From NCBI GenBank assembly GCA_039707465.1, contig CM077643.1, positions 380,975,919-381,039,918 on the forward strand: a DNA stretch of 64,000 bases. The letters are read 5' to 3'. The position numbers and the translations under genes are program-made. This DNA comes from Rhabdophis nuchalis. Lineage: Eukaryota > Chordata > Lepidosauria > Squamata > Natricidae. A model generated the notes under the pieces. It was not told the origin of the DNA, made no database searches, and saw nothing but the letters and a program-made list of their open reading frames with translations. Positions 1 to 9,699 of this stretch are shown piece after piece (position 1 is the stretch's first letter; every line of letters begins with the position of its first letter).

Positions 1-779
1 TATTGGGATTTTGCTCCAGTTTTCAAGTTCCCTAGCCATTTCTCCTATTAATTTATTGTAATTTAACTCTTTAATCGCGGAACACCTATTGGTTAGCCAA
101 ATTCCCAAGTACTTCACTTTTTTAACAATTTCAATTCCCATTAATTCTTGCATTTGTTCCTTTTGTTTCCCTGTTATATTTTTGGTTAACATTTTAGTTT
201 TTTGTTTGTTAATTTTTAATCCGGCCACCTCACCATATTCCTCTATTGCTGTAATTAGTTTGGGTCCTGAAGTCAGAGGTTCCTCTACTATGAAGACCAG
301 GTCATCTGCGAATGCTTGTATTTTGTATTCTTCTCCTCTGACTTGCAGGCCTCTAATATTTTTTTCTTGTCTGATTATATTTAGTAAGGGTTCCAATACC
401 AAGATAAACAGAAGGGGTGATAGCGGGCAGCCTTGTCTAGTGCCCCTACATATTGGGATCCGATCTGATAGCACTTTGTTAAATAATAATCTTGCCGATT
501 GTGTTTTATATATAGCCTGGACTGCTTTAGTAAGTTTGGGGCCGAAATCCATACTTTGCAATTGTTGAGTAATAAATGTCCAATTAACCCTGTCGAATGC
601 TTTTTGTGTGTCCAGGAAGATCATACTCATTTGTTTATCTGGATGTGCCTCATAATACTCTAAACCAGGCATGTCCAAAGTCCGGCCCGGGGGCCATTTG
701 CGGCCCGGGGGTCGGTTTAATACAGCCCTCCAACAGCCCTCCCTGCTCTGTGTAAATGTGGCCCTCCCTTCCTCCCTCT

Positions 780-1290
780 GTCTCTGGGGCTGTGTGGCTG
801 GGAGGGAGGTGGACGCGCGGCCCCAGAACGTGCGCTTGGTGCCTGCAGGAGGGAGCCGCGATGGAGCCGCCACTGGCTTCCCTGCCTGACGCCCCTGCTG
901 GGCGACCTGCCGGGCGACAGCATCGGTGGTGCTTAAGATGACGGTAGCCTTGGGTGCTCGCACAAGGTCGCCCGGCAGGTCGCCTGGCAGGGGCGTCAGG
1001 CAGGAAAGCTGGTCGCGTCTCCATTGCGGCTCCCTCCGGCGGGCACCACGGCTTACGTTCTGGGGCCGCGCGTTCACCTCCCTCCCAGCCACGCAGCCCC
1101 AGAACGTGCAGCTCCTGCCGCACAAGGTCGCCCGGCAGGGGCGTCAGGCAGGGAAGCCGGACGCGCGGCCTCAGAACGTAAGCCGTGGTGCCTGCCGGAG
1201 GGAGCCGCGATGGAGACGCGACCGGCTTCCCTGCCTGACGCCCCTGCCGGGCGACACCCTCGGTGGTGCTTAAGGAGGAGGCGTCCGTAA
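780..1290. repeat. GC-rich direct/inverted repeat modules inside the hAT-like element
   Basis: A module containing GGGAGCCGCGATGGAG, then CCTGCCTGACGCCCCTGC, then GGGCGACC occurs in direct orientation near 850-910 and 1197-1255. It occurs in inverted orientation near 965-1035 and 1125-1160. The arrangement gives strong hairpin potential. It is part of the transposon and not a gene. Confidence 0.7.
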
Positions 1291-1319
1291 CCTCCGGCAT
1301 ACCGGCCCTTCTGCTGCTT

Positions 1320-2094
1320 CCCGGGGTGGGGGAGGAGAGGAGAGGGGAGAGAGGGAGTGACTGACAGACACAGAGAGAGACAGAAGGGGAGGGAGGGAAA
1401 GACAGAGAGACAGACAGAGACAGAGAGAAAGAGAGGGAGGGAGAGAGACGGAGAGAGACACAGATAGAGAATGACACAGGGAGGGATTGAATCGGAGACA
1501 GACGGGGAAAGAGGGAGAGACAGACATACAGAGAGAGGGAGGGAGGGAGAGAATCAGAGAGAGTGACACACACAGAGACAGGGAGAGACAGAGAGAGGGA
1601 GGGAGAGACAGATAGAGACTGATTAAGTGAGTGAGAGACAGACAGACAGACACACACACAGAGTGACAGAGAGAGAGAGAAAGAGAAAGAGAAAGACAGA
1701 AAGAAAGAGAAAAAGAGAGAGAAAGGAAGAGAAAGAGAGAAAAAGGGAAAGAAAGAGCAAAAGAGAGAGAGAGAAAGAGAGACAGAAAGAGAAAGAGAGA
1801 GAGAAAGAAAGAAAGAGAGAAAGAGAGAAATGGAGAGAGAGAGGAAGAAAGAGAGAGAGAGAGAGAGAGAGTGAGAGAGAAAGGGAGACAGAAATAAAGA
1901 GAAAAAGAGAGAGAAAGAAAGAGAGAGAAATGGAGAAAGAGAGGAAGAAAGAGAAAGAGAGAGAGTGAGAGAGAAAGGGAGACAGAAAGAAAGAGAAAAA
2001 GAGAGAGAAAGAAAGAGAGAGAGAAATGGAGAGAGAGAGAGGAAGAAAGAGAGAGAGAGACAGAAAGAAAGAGAGACAGAAAGAAAGAGAAAAA

Positions 2095-2125
<31 letters not shown>

Positions 2126-2162
2126 AATGGAGAGAGAGAGAGGAAGAAAGAGAAAGAGATAG
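1320..2162. repeat. Polypurine (GA/GAAA)n simple repeat, about 840 bp
   Basis: Almost pure A/G on the plus strand, built from GA, GAAA and GACA units with degenerate higher-order blocks. A block around GAGAAATGGAGAGAGAGAG recurs several times between about 1825 and 2145. It has mirror symmetry of the kind that can form triplex DNA. Open frames here encode only Ser/Leu or Arg/Glu/Lys repeats and are not genes. Confidence 0.95.
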
Positions 2163-3880
2163 GTAAGTTTTTTTAAAATTTATTTTCAATACATTGTGAA
2201 AACTCAACTGTCAGTTGATCTTAATGTTATGAAATGAAAAGTATGTGATTTGCAATTAACTTGGCATAAAATAATTTATTTGCATTTAATTGTAATGATT
2301 CAAAGAATGTTCGGAAAAATGTTCGGCCCTCCACCATGTTCACTTCATCCAATCTGGCCCTCTTTGAAAAAAGTTTGGACACCACTGCTCTAAACAATCA
2401 ATTATTATTCTTACATTATCCCTCAAGTGTCTTCCTGGTAAAAACCCATTTTGATCTTGATGTATGTAATTGGACAAAAATAGTTTCAGTCTTCCAGCTA
2501 AAATTGTCGTGAATATTTTATAGTCAACGTTTAGCAATGAAATAGGTCTGTAATTTTGGATTTGAGTTAGGTCTGCACCAGATTTGGGGATTAAGGAGAT
2601 GTAGGCCTCGGTCCATGACTGGGGTATTTCCCCTTTTACTAAAACTTCATTAAGTCTTTACTAAAGACTTCATAGGTCTTTCATTTGTGGGACTAAGATC
2701 TCCCCTAGCCCTTTGTACAATTCCCCTGGTAGACCATCTGGGCCTGCAGTTTTCCCACCTGGTTGTTTCTTAATTGCATTTTCTATCTCTTCAGTTGTTA
2801 TTTCTGCATTTAATGTGTTTTTATATGTATCTGGTACTATTCCAAATTGGTGTTTTATGAGATAGGGGTGAATCTTATCCTTATGTTGTGTCTCTTCTGC
2901 ATAAAGTGAGGTAAAAAAATCTTGTACTATTTTTAGCTTTTGTTCCATAATATTTGTTATTTCCCCTTTGTTATCTTGGAGGGCTTCTATTTTCCTCATT
3001 TCAGTTTCTTTTCTTAACCTATATGTCAACCATCTTCCAGGTTTGTTAGCATGTTCGAAATAGGATTGTCTAGCTTTCTTTATTTTATCTGCCAGTTGTT
3101 TTTGGTCAAGTAATGAGATTTTGTGTCTTAAGAGGTTAATACTTTCCCTTACCCTTATATTTTGTGGATCTTTCTGGGCTTCCCTTTCCTGATTTTGTAG
3201 TATTGTTACTAGTTCCATTTTTTTCCCCTCTCCATTTTCCATTGTCTAGCTGTGTATTTTATTACCACCCCCCTTATTACTGCTTTTGCTGTATCCCATA
3301 TGTTTTGTAATGAGGTATCCTGTCTTTTATTTTCAGTGAAAAAATATTGGAGCTCTTTTTGGATCGTCCTTACAAAATTATCTTCCTTCATAATATAAGT
3401 TCTCATGGACCATCTTGTCTTTACCTGCATTACTGCCCATTTTATTAATAGTGGGTGGTGGTCTGCCCAAATGTTTGGCCCAATTTCCAGGGATTCGATT
3501 TCCTCAGTCGCTGTTAGCGATGCCCAGACCATATCTAATCTGGACCATGATCTGTGTCTAGGAGAGTAATATGTAAATTGTCTCTCAGAGGGGTGCAAGT
3601 CCCGCCATACATCTTTTCATCCTAGCCTTTTTACACTTCTCTGTTTTTAGTTTAGATTGAAAGTTCTGTTGACAAAATGTTAATTCTAGTAAACTGCTCC
3701 AACTACTCAAATAAACATTGAGGTACGCAGGTTCCTGTTAGGAGCCCAATGGCAAGACTTGAAAAACTGTTTTCTGCTCCTTGAATACAGAGAACGATCA
3801 GCATTCAGAGGCAAATTGCTTCAATATATGCAATATTTTTAAAACTCATTTCAACCTTTGTAGGCCTGGAGCCTCAAGAG

Positions 3881-4106
3881 CAGGGGTAGTCAAACTTTTT
3901 ATACCTACCGCCCCCTTTTGTATCTCTCTTAGTAGTAAAATTTTCTAAACAGTCACCAGTTCCAAAGTAATGGTGATTTATAAAGTAGGGAAGCCAATTA
4001 AATTAAAAAAAGGAAAGTGCTTCAGTATCGGACAAAACCCCTACCGCCCACTATGAAAGCTGAAATGCCCACTAGTGGGCGGTAGGAACCAGGTTGACTA
4101 CCACTG
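3881..4106. mobile_element. hAT-type MITE (family 1), unit 1
   Basis: Terminal inverted repeats CAGGGGTAGTCAAAC and GTTGACTACCACTG. Flanks are CTCAAGAG on the left and CTCTAGAG on the right, fitting the nTCTAGAn target preference of hAT elements. Paralogous copies are at 33922-34147 (unit 2) and 26545-26773 (inverted unit). No coding capacity. Confidence 0.85.
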
Positions 4107-4114
4107 CTCTAGAG

Positions 4115-4732
4115 CTGTGATGGCGAATCTATGGCACTCATACCACAGGTGGCACACAGAGCCATTATCTGTGTGCAAGCCAGTGTTGCCCTGGCTCGTT
4201 CCAGCAGGCATGTGTGCGCTGGCCAGATGATTTTCGGCTTGCCCAGCCATGCTGCCCTTCCTTTCCCTTCCCAGAAGTCTCTATGTGATGCCAGGTAAGT
4301 ACAAGGCTCGTGCGGAGGCCTCCAGACGATCTCCGGGGTGTTTGGGGGGCCATTTTTGCCCTTCCCAGGCTCCTAGAAAGTCTCTGGAACCTGGGGAGGG
4401 TGAAAAATGGGCCTACCAGGCCCACCAGAAGTCAGAAAATGGGCCACTTCAACCTTCCAAAGGGCCTCATGGCTAGGGGGGCAGGGGCGGCCAAAGCTCT
4501 AGGGGCTTTCTTGGAGTCTGGGTAGGGTAAAAATGGGCCTACCGGAAGTTGGAAAACAGGCTGTTTCTGGCCTCTGGAGGCTTCAATGAGGCCCCAAAAC
4601 AGGGTGCGGTGGGTATGGAGTTGTGCACCCCTGTACCTGGAGGTCACATGGAGGCGGGAATTGAATTAGGGTTCAATTCACACACGCACATGCGCTTTTG
4701 GCACCCAAGGGAAAAAAGGTTCGCCATCACTG
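4115..4732. mobile_element. hAT-type MITE (family 2), unit 1
   Basis: Starts CTGTGATGGCGAATCTATGG and ends AGGTTCGCCATCACTG. It is flanked by CTCTAGAG (4107-4114) and CTCTAGAA (4733-4740). The left target copy is the same eight bases that flank family 1, so the two MITEs sit back to back sharing one target site. The same arrangement is present in all three chemokine units. In unit 2 this MITE was later split by the Gypsy element. Confidence 0.85.
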
Positions 4733-4856
4733 CTCTAGAAGTTTCAGAACAAAATGCTAATAGCCAACATGGTTTGGGATGACAAGAGGCTGGTAAAGAC
4801 GGTTTATAATAGAGAATCCACTGCAAAAGGACCACTTCTCCTGTGGGAATTTATAT

Positions 4857-4972
4857 CGTTTCTCAATCTTAGAAACTTTAAGGTGTCTGGACTTCAATTC
4901 CTAGAATCTGAGAATTCTCAGAGTTGAGGTCCAGACACTTTACAATTGCCAAGGTTGTGAGATACTAATCTG
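4857..4972. repeat. Palindromic MITE-like repeat upstream of chemokine A
   Basis: The halves TTTCTCAATCTTAGAAACTT... and ...CAATTGCCAAGGTTGTGAGA are imperfect inverted repeats around AGAATTCT. The family (a CTTTAAG...GTGGACTTCAA core) recurs at about 7525-7575, 20566-20645, 31625-31690 and in the paralogous units near 25850-25925 and 39715-39830. It has no coding potential. Confidence 0.6.
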
Positions 4973-5137
4973 AAGCCTTCTGGTGACCATTATAGTATTC
5001 TGTAGCAAGTTTCCCTTAAGAACTCATTTGTTTCCCACCAGTGTTCCTCCATTTGTTTGCAAATCAGCACTTTTAGAAATCCCCACAGCCTTGCACCATT
5101 TTCAGATTCGGAGGCCTTAATTGAGATTCAGATATGA

Positions 5138-5192
5138 CACGTGGATTTTATTTCCAGGAAATCTCCACCCTCTCCTCAAGCGGTCTATATAA
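5138..5192 (+). promoter_or_regulatory. Chemokine A proximal promoter: E-box, STAT/kappaB-like motif, TATA box
   Basis: CACGTG lies at 5138-5143. TTCCAGGAA at 5152-5160 fits the TTCN3GAA STAT pattern and overlaps GGAAATCTCC at 5157-5166, which resembles an NF-kappaB site. TATATAA lies at 5186-5192, about 92 bp before the ATG, so transcription should start near 5215-5220. These motifs are retained in copies B and C. Inducible regulation by STAT or NF-kappaB is typical of CC chemokines but is inferred here. Confidence 0.65.
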
Positions 5193-5283
5193 CACGAGAA
5201 GTTCTGCCTCTCAGCATGGAACTAGGGAGGCGCACAAGCTACCCCAACTACTATTTCTTCTCTCCTTTGATCCAAGAGCAAAG

Positions 5284-6418
5284 ATGAACAGCTTTATGGC
5301 TACCCTTGCCCTCTTCCTGATTGCTGATATGTCCTTATCCCAAGCTCACACCTCATCCCGTAAGACTTCATTTTCTTCTCTTTTTCAGCATCCCACCTAC
5401 ATTCTGAGAGCGGTTAGGCAGCTAAGGGTTAAAACTGGACTTGTCAGCTGAAAAGTCGACAGCTTAGACAGTATTTTAAACCATTAAAATGACACTAGTC
5501 TCTTTTCCTGTCTTCCAGTCATCCACAAATGCTGTATTAACTTTATACCCAGGTCACTTCCACTGAAAATCTTGAAGTCCTATGAACATACAGGTCCCTG
5601 GTGTTACAAAAAAGGTGTGATGTAAGTACTTAAAAAAAAATCTATCAACTCCTAAGTGATTCCTGAATATGTTAAATGTGATGTTGGCTGCCCTTGAAAC
5701 ATCTTTACTTACTTTACTTTTATTAAATTTATATACCGCTCCCTTTCCCAGAACGGGACTCTAGTATTTTTGTGTGCACCAGCCATAATCATCATATTTC
5801 CCTATGTGGACTTTACATGAATTTAACTTAAATGTAAAATGAGTTGCGGTCCTTGTGGATAGGCATTCCCACCCAACATATCACAATGAGGCCAGAGAGT
5901 TCTTCACACAGACAAAAAATATCGATTTGTTTTTTGCAATAAACATTAATGAAGAGGTAGGGTTGCAATTGCAAGGCCCTTGGCTGCTATTTGATTTATT
6001 TCTCACCCCGTCTGCAGATATCCTTATGCCAAAATCTAAACTTATCTTCCTCTTGAAAGGGCCTGTGTGCAAGTTTAGTTCAACACTTCGATCCACACCT
6101 TTTAAGCAAATCAGTCCTTTAGCTTAAATGTTGAAATTAATTGAAAGGTTTAGTGGACATCTGCCCATGCACCCCCTTTCATGAAATCAATTTGGAACAG
6201 GAGCCTCTTGAGGGCAACCGATGGGAGAGGTCAGATCTGCGGCCTTGAAAACTGAGTGTGGTTCCAATTGTAGAGAATTGTTTTCTTTCCTTCTTGTGAC
6301 AAAATATACATGTTTATGTCTCTTCTGCAGATTTACCACACAAAAAAGAAATCATGTTTGTGCAGATCCCAAAGCACTGTTGGTCCAGGATCTTATAAAA
6401 CAGTTGCCCCATACCTGA
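5284..6418 (+). CDS. CC chemokine, copy A (three exons, 88 aa)
   Basis: Secreted CC chemokine, expected to guide leukocytes through G-protein-coupled receptors. Coding exons are 5284-5359 (76 nt), 5519-5621 (103 nt) and 6331-6418 (88 nt). Introns have GTAAGA...CAG and GTAAGT...GCAG borders in phases 1 and 2, the classic CC-chemokine layout. Exon 1 encodes a hydrophobic signal peptide (MNSFMATLALFLIADMSLS). Exon 2 carries the adjacent cysteines Cys30-Cys31 and Cys54. Exon 3 carries Cys70 in VCADPK followed by the C-terminal helix VQDLIKQL. The four-cysteine pattern and GVIF/CADP motifs resemble CCL3/4/5-type proteins, but orthology cannot be settled by eye. Intron 2 has a private 60-bp L2-like insertion at 5703-5763. 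A polyadenylation signal AATAAA lies at 6692-6697. It differs from copy C at only five residues: 4, 5, 10, 15 and 53. Confidence 0.93.
5703..5763 (-). mobile_element. Short L2-type 3'-end fragment in chemokine A intron 2
   Basis: About 60 bp (TTTTATTAAATTTATATACC...) resembling the reverse complement of the L2 3' end. It interrupts sequence that is continuous in copies B and C, where ...GAAACATCTAGTATTTTTG or near-identical sequence follows directly. It therefore inserted after the duplication. Confidence 0.7.
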
Positions 6419-7200
6419 CAACCCCCCACCTCCTTCATATTCACCCGGAGAATCCCCAAGAAGTCAAAGCTTTTTAAATGCTTCAGCGGTGGAAAAAAAG
6501 AACATGTATGACTCTTATTCTGACCTTGCACACTCCTAACTTAAACTTCATTGATGGAAGATGAAATAATGCATTTTATTTTAATTATGAACCAATATCT
6601 TCTATATTAATATTATTTTTCTTTTAAAAGAAGGAGTTCATTTGTCTAAACTAAAGGTTCTGAAAAATATTTGACAGAAACGTAACGTATGAATAAATCT
6701 CAGGGTTATGGAATCCATACATGTCTCTTCTTGACTATGTTTGAAAACTTTTCCCAAAGCTCCTTCAGGTTACACAACAATTCTTATTTCATTGAAAGAT
6801 TGACTAGGACTCTGTCTGGGCTCTGGCCCTTCTCCTTCCCGGGGAGTGGGGATTCTTGGATCGTCCATCTGCTCCTGCACCACCATTCATAACATCCCTC
6901 CTTTTCAGACTTGAAAGATGGATGTCAGCCTTGCAAGCTAGACTAGATAGGAAACACTGTGAGATGAGCTAATAGTACTTTATTGTAAGGTCCCATTAAC
7001 AGAATCTTGCAAATCTGAAAATACCTTCCTCTTCCACCCCTTATGCAGCCCAAGAAACTAGGGATGGTCCCTGTTGAGTCTCTTATTCTACTCACATTCC
7101 TGATGCAGGCTGAATTGCCTGTCATCTGCCTCTGTCTGCCCAGACTCCCAAGGTCCTTCTCACAGACTGTTATACCCTCCATTGACTGTGCTGTCGGTGC
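6419..7200 (+). other. Chemokine A 3' UTR and downstream flank
   Basis: Contains the likely 3' UTR with AATAAA at 6692-6697, then conserved flanking sequence with no recognisable second gene. It is nearly identical to 41213-41994, and to the reverse complement of 23664-24485 except for the (AAT)n expansion in B. Confidence 0.7.
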
Positions 7201-7208
7201 ACTGGAAC

Positions 7209-7702
7209 CAGTGGTGAGCTTCAAAAAATTTTAGAACCTCTTCTGTAGGTGTGGCCTGCCTTGTGGGAGTGGGTTGCTGGCCATGTGACTGGGTGGGAGT
7301 GGGTTGCTGGCCATGTGACCGGGTGGGAGTGGCTTGCCAGCTATGTGACTGGGTGGGCGTGGCCAACTTGTAAAATGTGGTGAAACTCACTTAACAATGT
7401 TATTGCTTAGAAACCAAAATGTTGGCTCAGAAACTCTGGCATTTGAAGCATGCACGTCTTAAAACTGTCAAGTTACAAGATCCTTGCATCCCTAACCCTT
7501 TAGAAAAAAAACCCGCAGGGGTTTGCAAACTTGTCAGTTTTAAGATTTGTGAACTTCAACTCCCAGAATTCCTCCTCTCGCTCTTCATCTTGATGATGTG
7601 CAGACGGGCGGGGGAGGGAACTGGAACAGGTTCTAAACGGCACTGTAGATTTGTGGAACCTCTTCTATAGAAGAGGTTAGAACTGGCAGGACCCCACCCC
7701 TG
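7209..7702. mobile_element. hAT-like MITE (family 3) with internal minisatellite
   Basis: Starts CAGTGGTGAGCTTC and ends GGACCCCACCCCTG. Flanks are ACTGGAAC (7201-7208) and TCTGGAGC (7703-7710), an imperfect 8-bp target duplication. Inside, about 7256-7365 is a roughly 30-bp tandem array around GGGTGGGAGTGGGTTGCTGG. Unit 2 holds a filled copy (42182-42659) and also an apparent empty site (41995-42002), which supports these boundaries. The inverted unit keeps only one end (about 23390-23664). Confidence 0.75.
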
Positions 7703-7710
7703 TCTGGAGC

Positions 7711-8270
7711 CTATGAGACAAGGAAGCAGCACCATGCAAGGCAGCGGAGATACTCTGTATTCAGAGTGAAGCCTTCGAAAGCAGCGTGGAAGTGGGAGTG
7801 ACAGCTATTGAAATCCTCCGTTGGGGCTATTTCTTTTATCTGTTCATTATACTCACGTAAGATGTGGCTCCATTATGAAACAGCTCTACTCTTGTTGCTT
7901 TTCTCTTCATTTCCAGCACTCTTATTCTTAAAAAGAAACCCCACCTTATAGTGCTGTTTAGGTGGTTCTATGCAGTCGGGATTTTGATGCTAGAAGGATG
8001 CTGCTTTAATATTGAAACCTGGCAGGTTTTTTCTGTTTGCCAGGAAGGGATAAGGGGAGGGGAGGGGAAAGAGGAGGAGGGAGTGGTTGTTTATTAACTA
8101 TTCAAGAGTTTGCTTATCACAAACAGCATCTTAGCCCAAGTGACAAGAAACCTGGGAAGGCATGTTTAAAGTCATTTCAAGCGACTGCACTTTAATTAAC
8201 TCAGTATAAATGACAGTAGAAAAATTTTATTAAAACTTTTAAACAAGAAGTTTTAAACAAATTAATAGAA
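7711..8270. other. Intergenic sequence downstream of chemokine A, no gene seen
   Basis: Duplicated in unit 2 (42668-43228) and partly in the inverted unit (22990-23390). It holds short purine-rich stretches (GGGGAGGGGAGGGG near 8053) but no convincing exon, RNA gene or element. Confidence 0.5.
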
Positions 8271-8273
8271 TTG

Positions 8274-8530
8274 GGGGCTTTGAACTGTGGTGCTGGAGAA
8301 GACTCCTACGAGTCCCTTGGACTGCAAGGCGATCAACCCGGTCAGTCCTAGAGGAGGAGGAGTGAAGAAGAGCCTAAAGCTGGGAAAGATTGAGGGCAGA
8401 AGAAGGGGATGACTGAGAATGAGGTGGCTGGATGGAGTCACCTAAGTAGTAGGCGTGAGCTTGAATGGATTCCAGAGGATGGAAGAGGACAGGAAGGCCA
8501 GGAGGAACATTGTCCATGTTACTTGAGTCT
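8274..8530 (+). mobile_element. BovB/RTE LINE 3'-end fragment
   Basis: Contains the recognisable 3'-end text of BovB elements: TGGAGAAGACTCC, GTCCCTTGGACTGCAAGG, then GGGAAAGATTGAGGGCAGAAG, a GGCTGGATGGAGTCAC segment and GAGGACAGGAAGGCC. It is strongly 5'-truncated and non-coding. Paralogues lie at about 22735-22990 (inverted) and 43228-43490. Confidence 0.75.
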
Positions 8531-8779
8531 CCAATGACAATTATTACTATAGGAACACATGCACACCCCAATCACAGGCCCACTCTTTTTCAAGAGCATG
8601 ACATCATGAACCAAATGTCACTGACAAGACAGTCTGGTGCCAAAGGTACTCCCTCTTTCATTGTTAAATAGGGATGTGGCCCATTCCATTTCTAATTTTG
8701 CAAAGGGAATGCCAAAATTGGCCATTGCTAGAAGGTTCCCTCTCTTATTCTCCCAAGATAAAAGATAATATATATTATG

Positions 8780-9070
8780 TTATATTGCTTCTTGAGTGAT
8801 AGCTGACTCTTGGTGATATGACAGATAAAAGTCTCCAAGCCATCCTGCCCCTTGCTGCATTGCCCAACCTCAGCAGATGCACCCCAAAAGGTTCCAATAC
8901 CCCATCTATTCATTTCATGCACTGTTAGCCTCTTTTTCTATCCATTTGATCCAGCAGTATCATCTTTTCCATAGACGCCTCAGCCCACATGATGTATCCA
9001 AAGAATGATAATTTCTGGTTTATGATTCCTATTTCCAAAGATCAACTACGCCTGATTTCCTCCAGTATTG
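8780..9070 (-). mobile_element. RTE-like LINE fragment, C-terminal coding remnant
   Basis: On the minus strand this reads as a decayed C-terminal RTE-type segment: FGYIM...SMEKMILLDQVDRKRG, then a GRMAWRLLSVI block, with stops and frameshifts. The same remnant is in the inverted unit (about 22230-22490, plus strand), unit 2 (about 43760-44050) and the right edge (63840-64000). Family assignment is approximate. Confidence 0.55.
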
Positions 9071-9149
9071 AATGATTGATTGTCTAAGGTCCCAATTAGC
9101 ATATCATGTGTATATTTGTAGATATAATTTGAGAACTAGTTCGGTGTAA

Positions 9150-9265
9150 GGCACCTAAGGCGTGAGCTTAAATGGATTCCAGAGGATGGAAGAGGCCAGG
9201 AAGGCCTAGAGGAACATTGTCCATGTTACTTGAGTCTCCAATGACAATTATTACTATAGGAACAC
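9150..9265 (+). repeat. Second copy of the BovB-like terminal segment
   Basis: GGCGTGAGCTTAAATGGATTCC to CCAATGACAATTATTACTATAGGAACACATG repeats 8450-8562 almost exactly, about 700 bp downstream in the same orientation. The duplicated part extends beyond the BovB text into neighbouring sequence, so it is a local duplication and not a second insertion. It is also present in unit 2 near 44125-44232. Confidence 0.65.
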
Positions 9266-9699
9266 ATGTGTTTGGATATTCAGCCTTATATTGGGTTGAC
9301 AATATATATGAACCTATGTTCTTAAGAAGTTATGTAGACGTTAAAAACTGAACTAAATTCTGATTGTGTTTGATTGGCTGTGCTGCTCAGCATTACCATA
9401 TAAGCAAGTCAGGAACACAGTCAATTCCCCAATCACATGCCCACTCTTTTTCAAGAGCATGACATCACGAACTAAATCGAGGAACGACTCAGGGAGGGAT
9501 TGGATACTTCTCGCAGTGCACAGAGGACGACCCTTCAGGTAAGCCAATGGTCATTCTCCTGTGCACTGCTTGGAGTGTCCAAGCAAGGGACATGCCCAAG
9601 GAAAATGTCACTAGGATGGGTGCCTCCGAGGAGGCTCAACCCAGGTCAAGAGTCATTGGGGACAACACTCTGCAAGACGCAGCATCCACTGAAACGTAC

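Larger units (their letters stand above)
666..2387. mobile_element. hAT-like non-autonomous DNA transposon with 8-bp target duplication
   Basis: The element begins CAGGCATGTCCAAAGT and ends AGTTTGGACACCACTG, imperfect terminal inverted repeats of the CAG...CTG type seen in hAT MITEs. It is flanked by a perfect 8-bp target-site duplication, CTCTAAAC, at 658-665 and 2388-2395, and the interrupted L1 ORF2 resumes on both sides. No transposase is seen. The interior holds a GC-rich block (about 690-1310) of direct and inverted modules and a long GA-rich tract. Long apparent ORFs here are low-complexity artefacts. Confidence 0.85.
1..3627 (-). mobile_element. L1-type LINE, ORF2 remnant (5'-truncated, interrupted)
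   Basis: Read on the minus strand this is the endonuclease end, linker and reverse transcriptase of an L1 ORF2. Pieces are 3598-3209 (endonuclease C-terminus, with a WADHHP motif equivalent to the ADHNP of the second L1), 3242-2670 (linker and start of RT, with a GPDGLPGELYK block), 2537-2396 (HQDQNGFLPGR block) and 657-1 (RT palm, with FADD encoded at 301-312). It matches the better preserved L1 at 48216-51442. The reading frame is broken by frameshifts, the N-terminal endonuclease is missing, and a hAT-like element (666-2387) splits the RT. The L1 ends abruptly at about 3627, where sequence shared with 33663 onward begins, so it is a truncated insertion at the edge of the duplicated unit. 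It continues left of the window. Confidence 0.85.

Noticed and set aside
780..1290. CpG island / host promoter
   Set aside because: GC-rich and CpG-containing, but it is internal to a transposon bounded by target duplications, and no transcript-like structure follows.
650..1659. Long minus-strand ORFs of 335 and 129 codons
   Set aside because: They are Ser/Leu-rich translations of the GA-rich repeat joined to GC-rich transposon modules. No domain, and the sequence lies inside a defined hAT-like element.
1623..2207. 194-codon Ser/Leu/Phe-repeat ORF and its Arg/Glu/Lys counterpart on the plus strand
   Set aside because: Pure low-complexity translation of (GA)n/(GAAA)n. Purine repeats lack stops in several frames by composition.
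2340..2537. Complete 65-codon minus-strand ORF
   Set aside because: It crosses the hAT element boundary at 2387. Only the part right of 2396 is L1 sequence.
5134..5451. 105-codon ORF starting upstream of the chemokine A ATG
   Set aside because: It reads through the TATA box, 5' UTR, exon 1 and into intron 1. The splice sites and the exon lengths of 76/103/88 nt give the real gene.
5855..6127. 90-codon ORF conserved in all three units (also 40654-40938 and 25037-24771)
   Set aside because: It lies wholly within chemokine intron 2. Conservation follows from the duplication, the 3' ends differ by indels, and there is no domain.
6689..6892. 67-codon ORF conserved in all three units
   Set aside because: Overlaps the chemokine polyadenylation signal and 3' flank. 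It is conserved only to the same extent as surrounding non-coding sequence.
7850..8100. Possible extra exon after TTTCATTTCCAG at about 7905-7916
   Set aside because: An acceptor-like sequence exists, but the following frame has no recognisable domain and no supporting donor, and it is not preserved as an ORF in all units.
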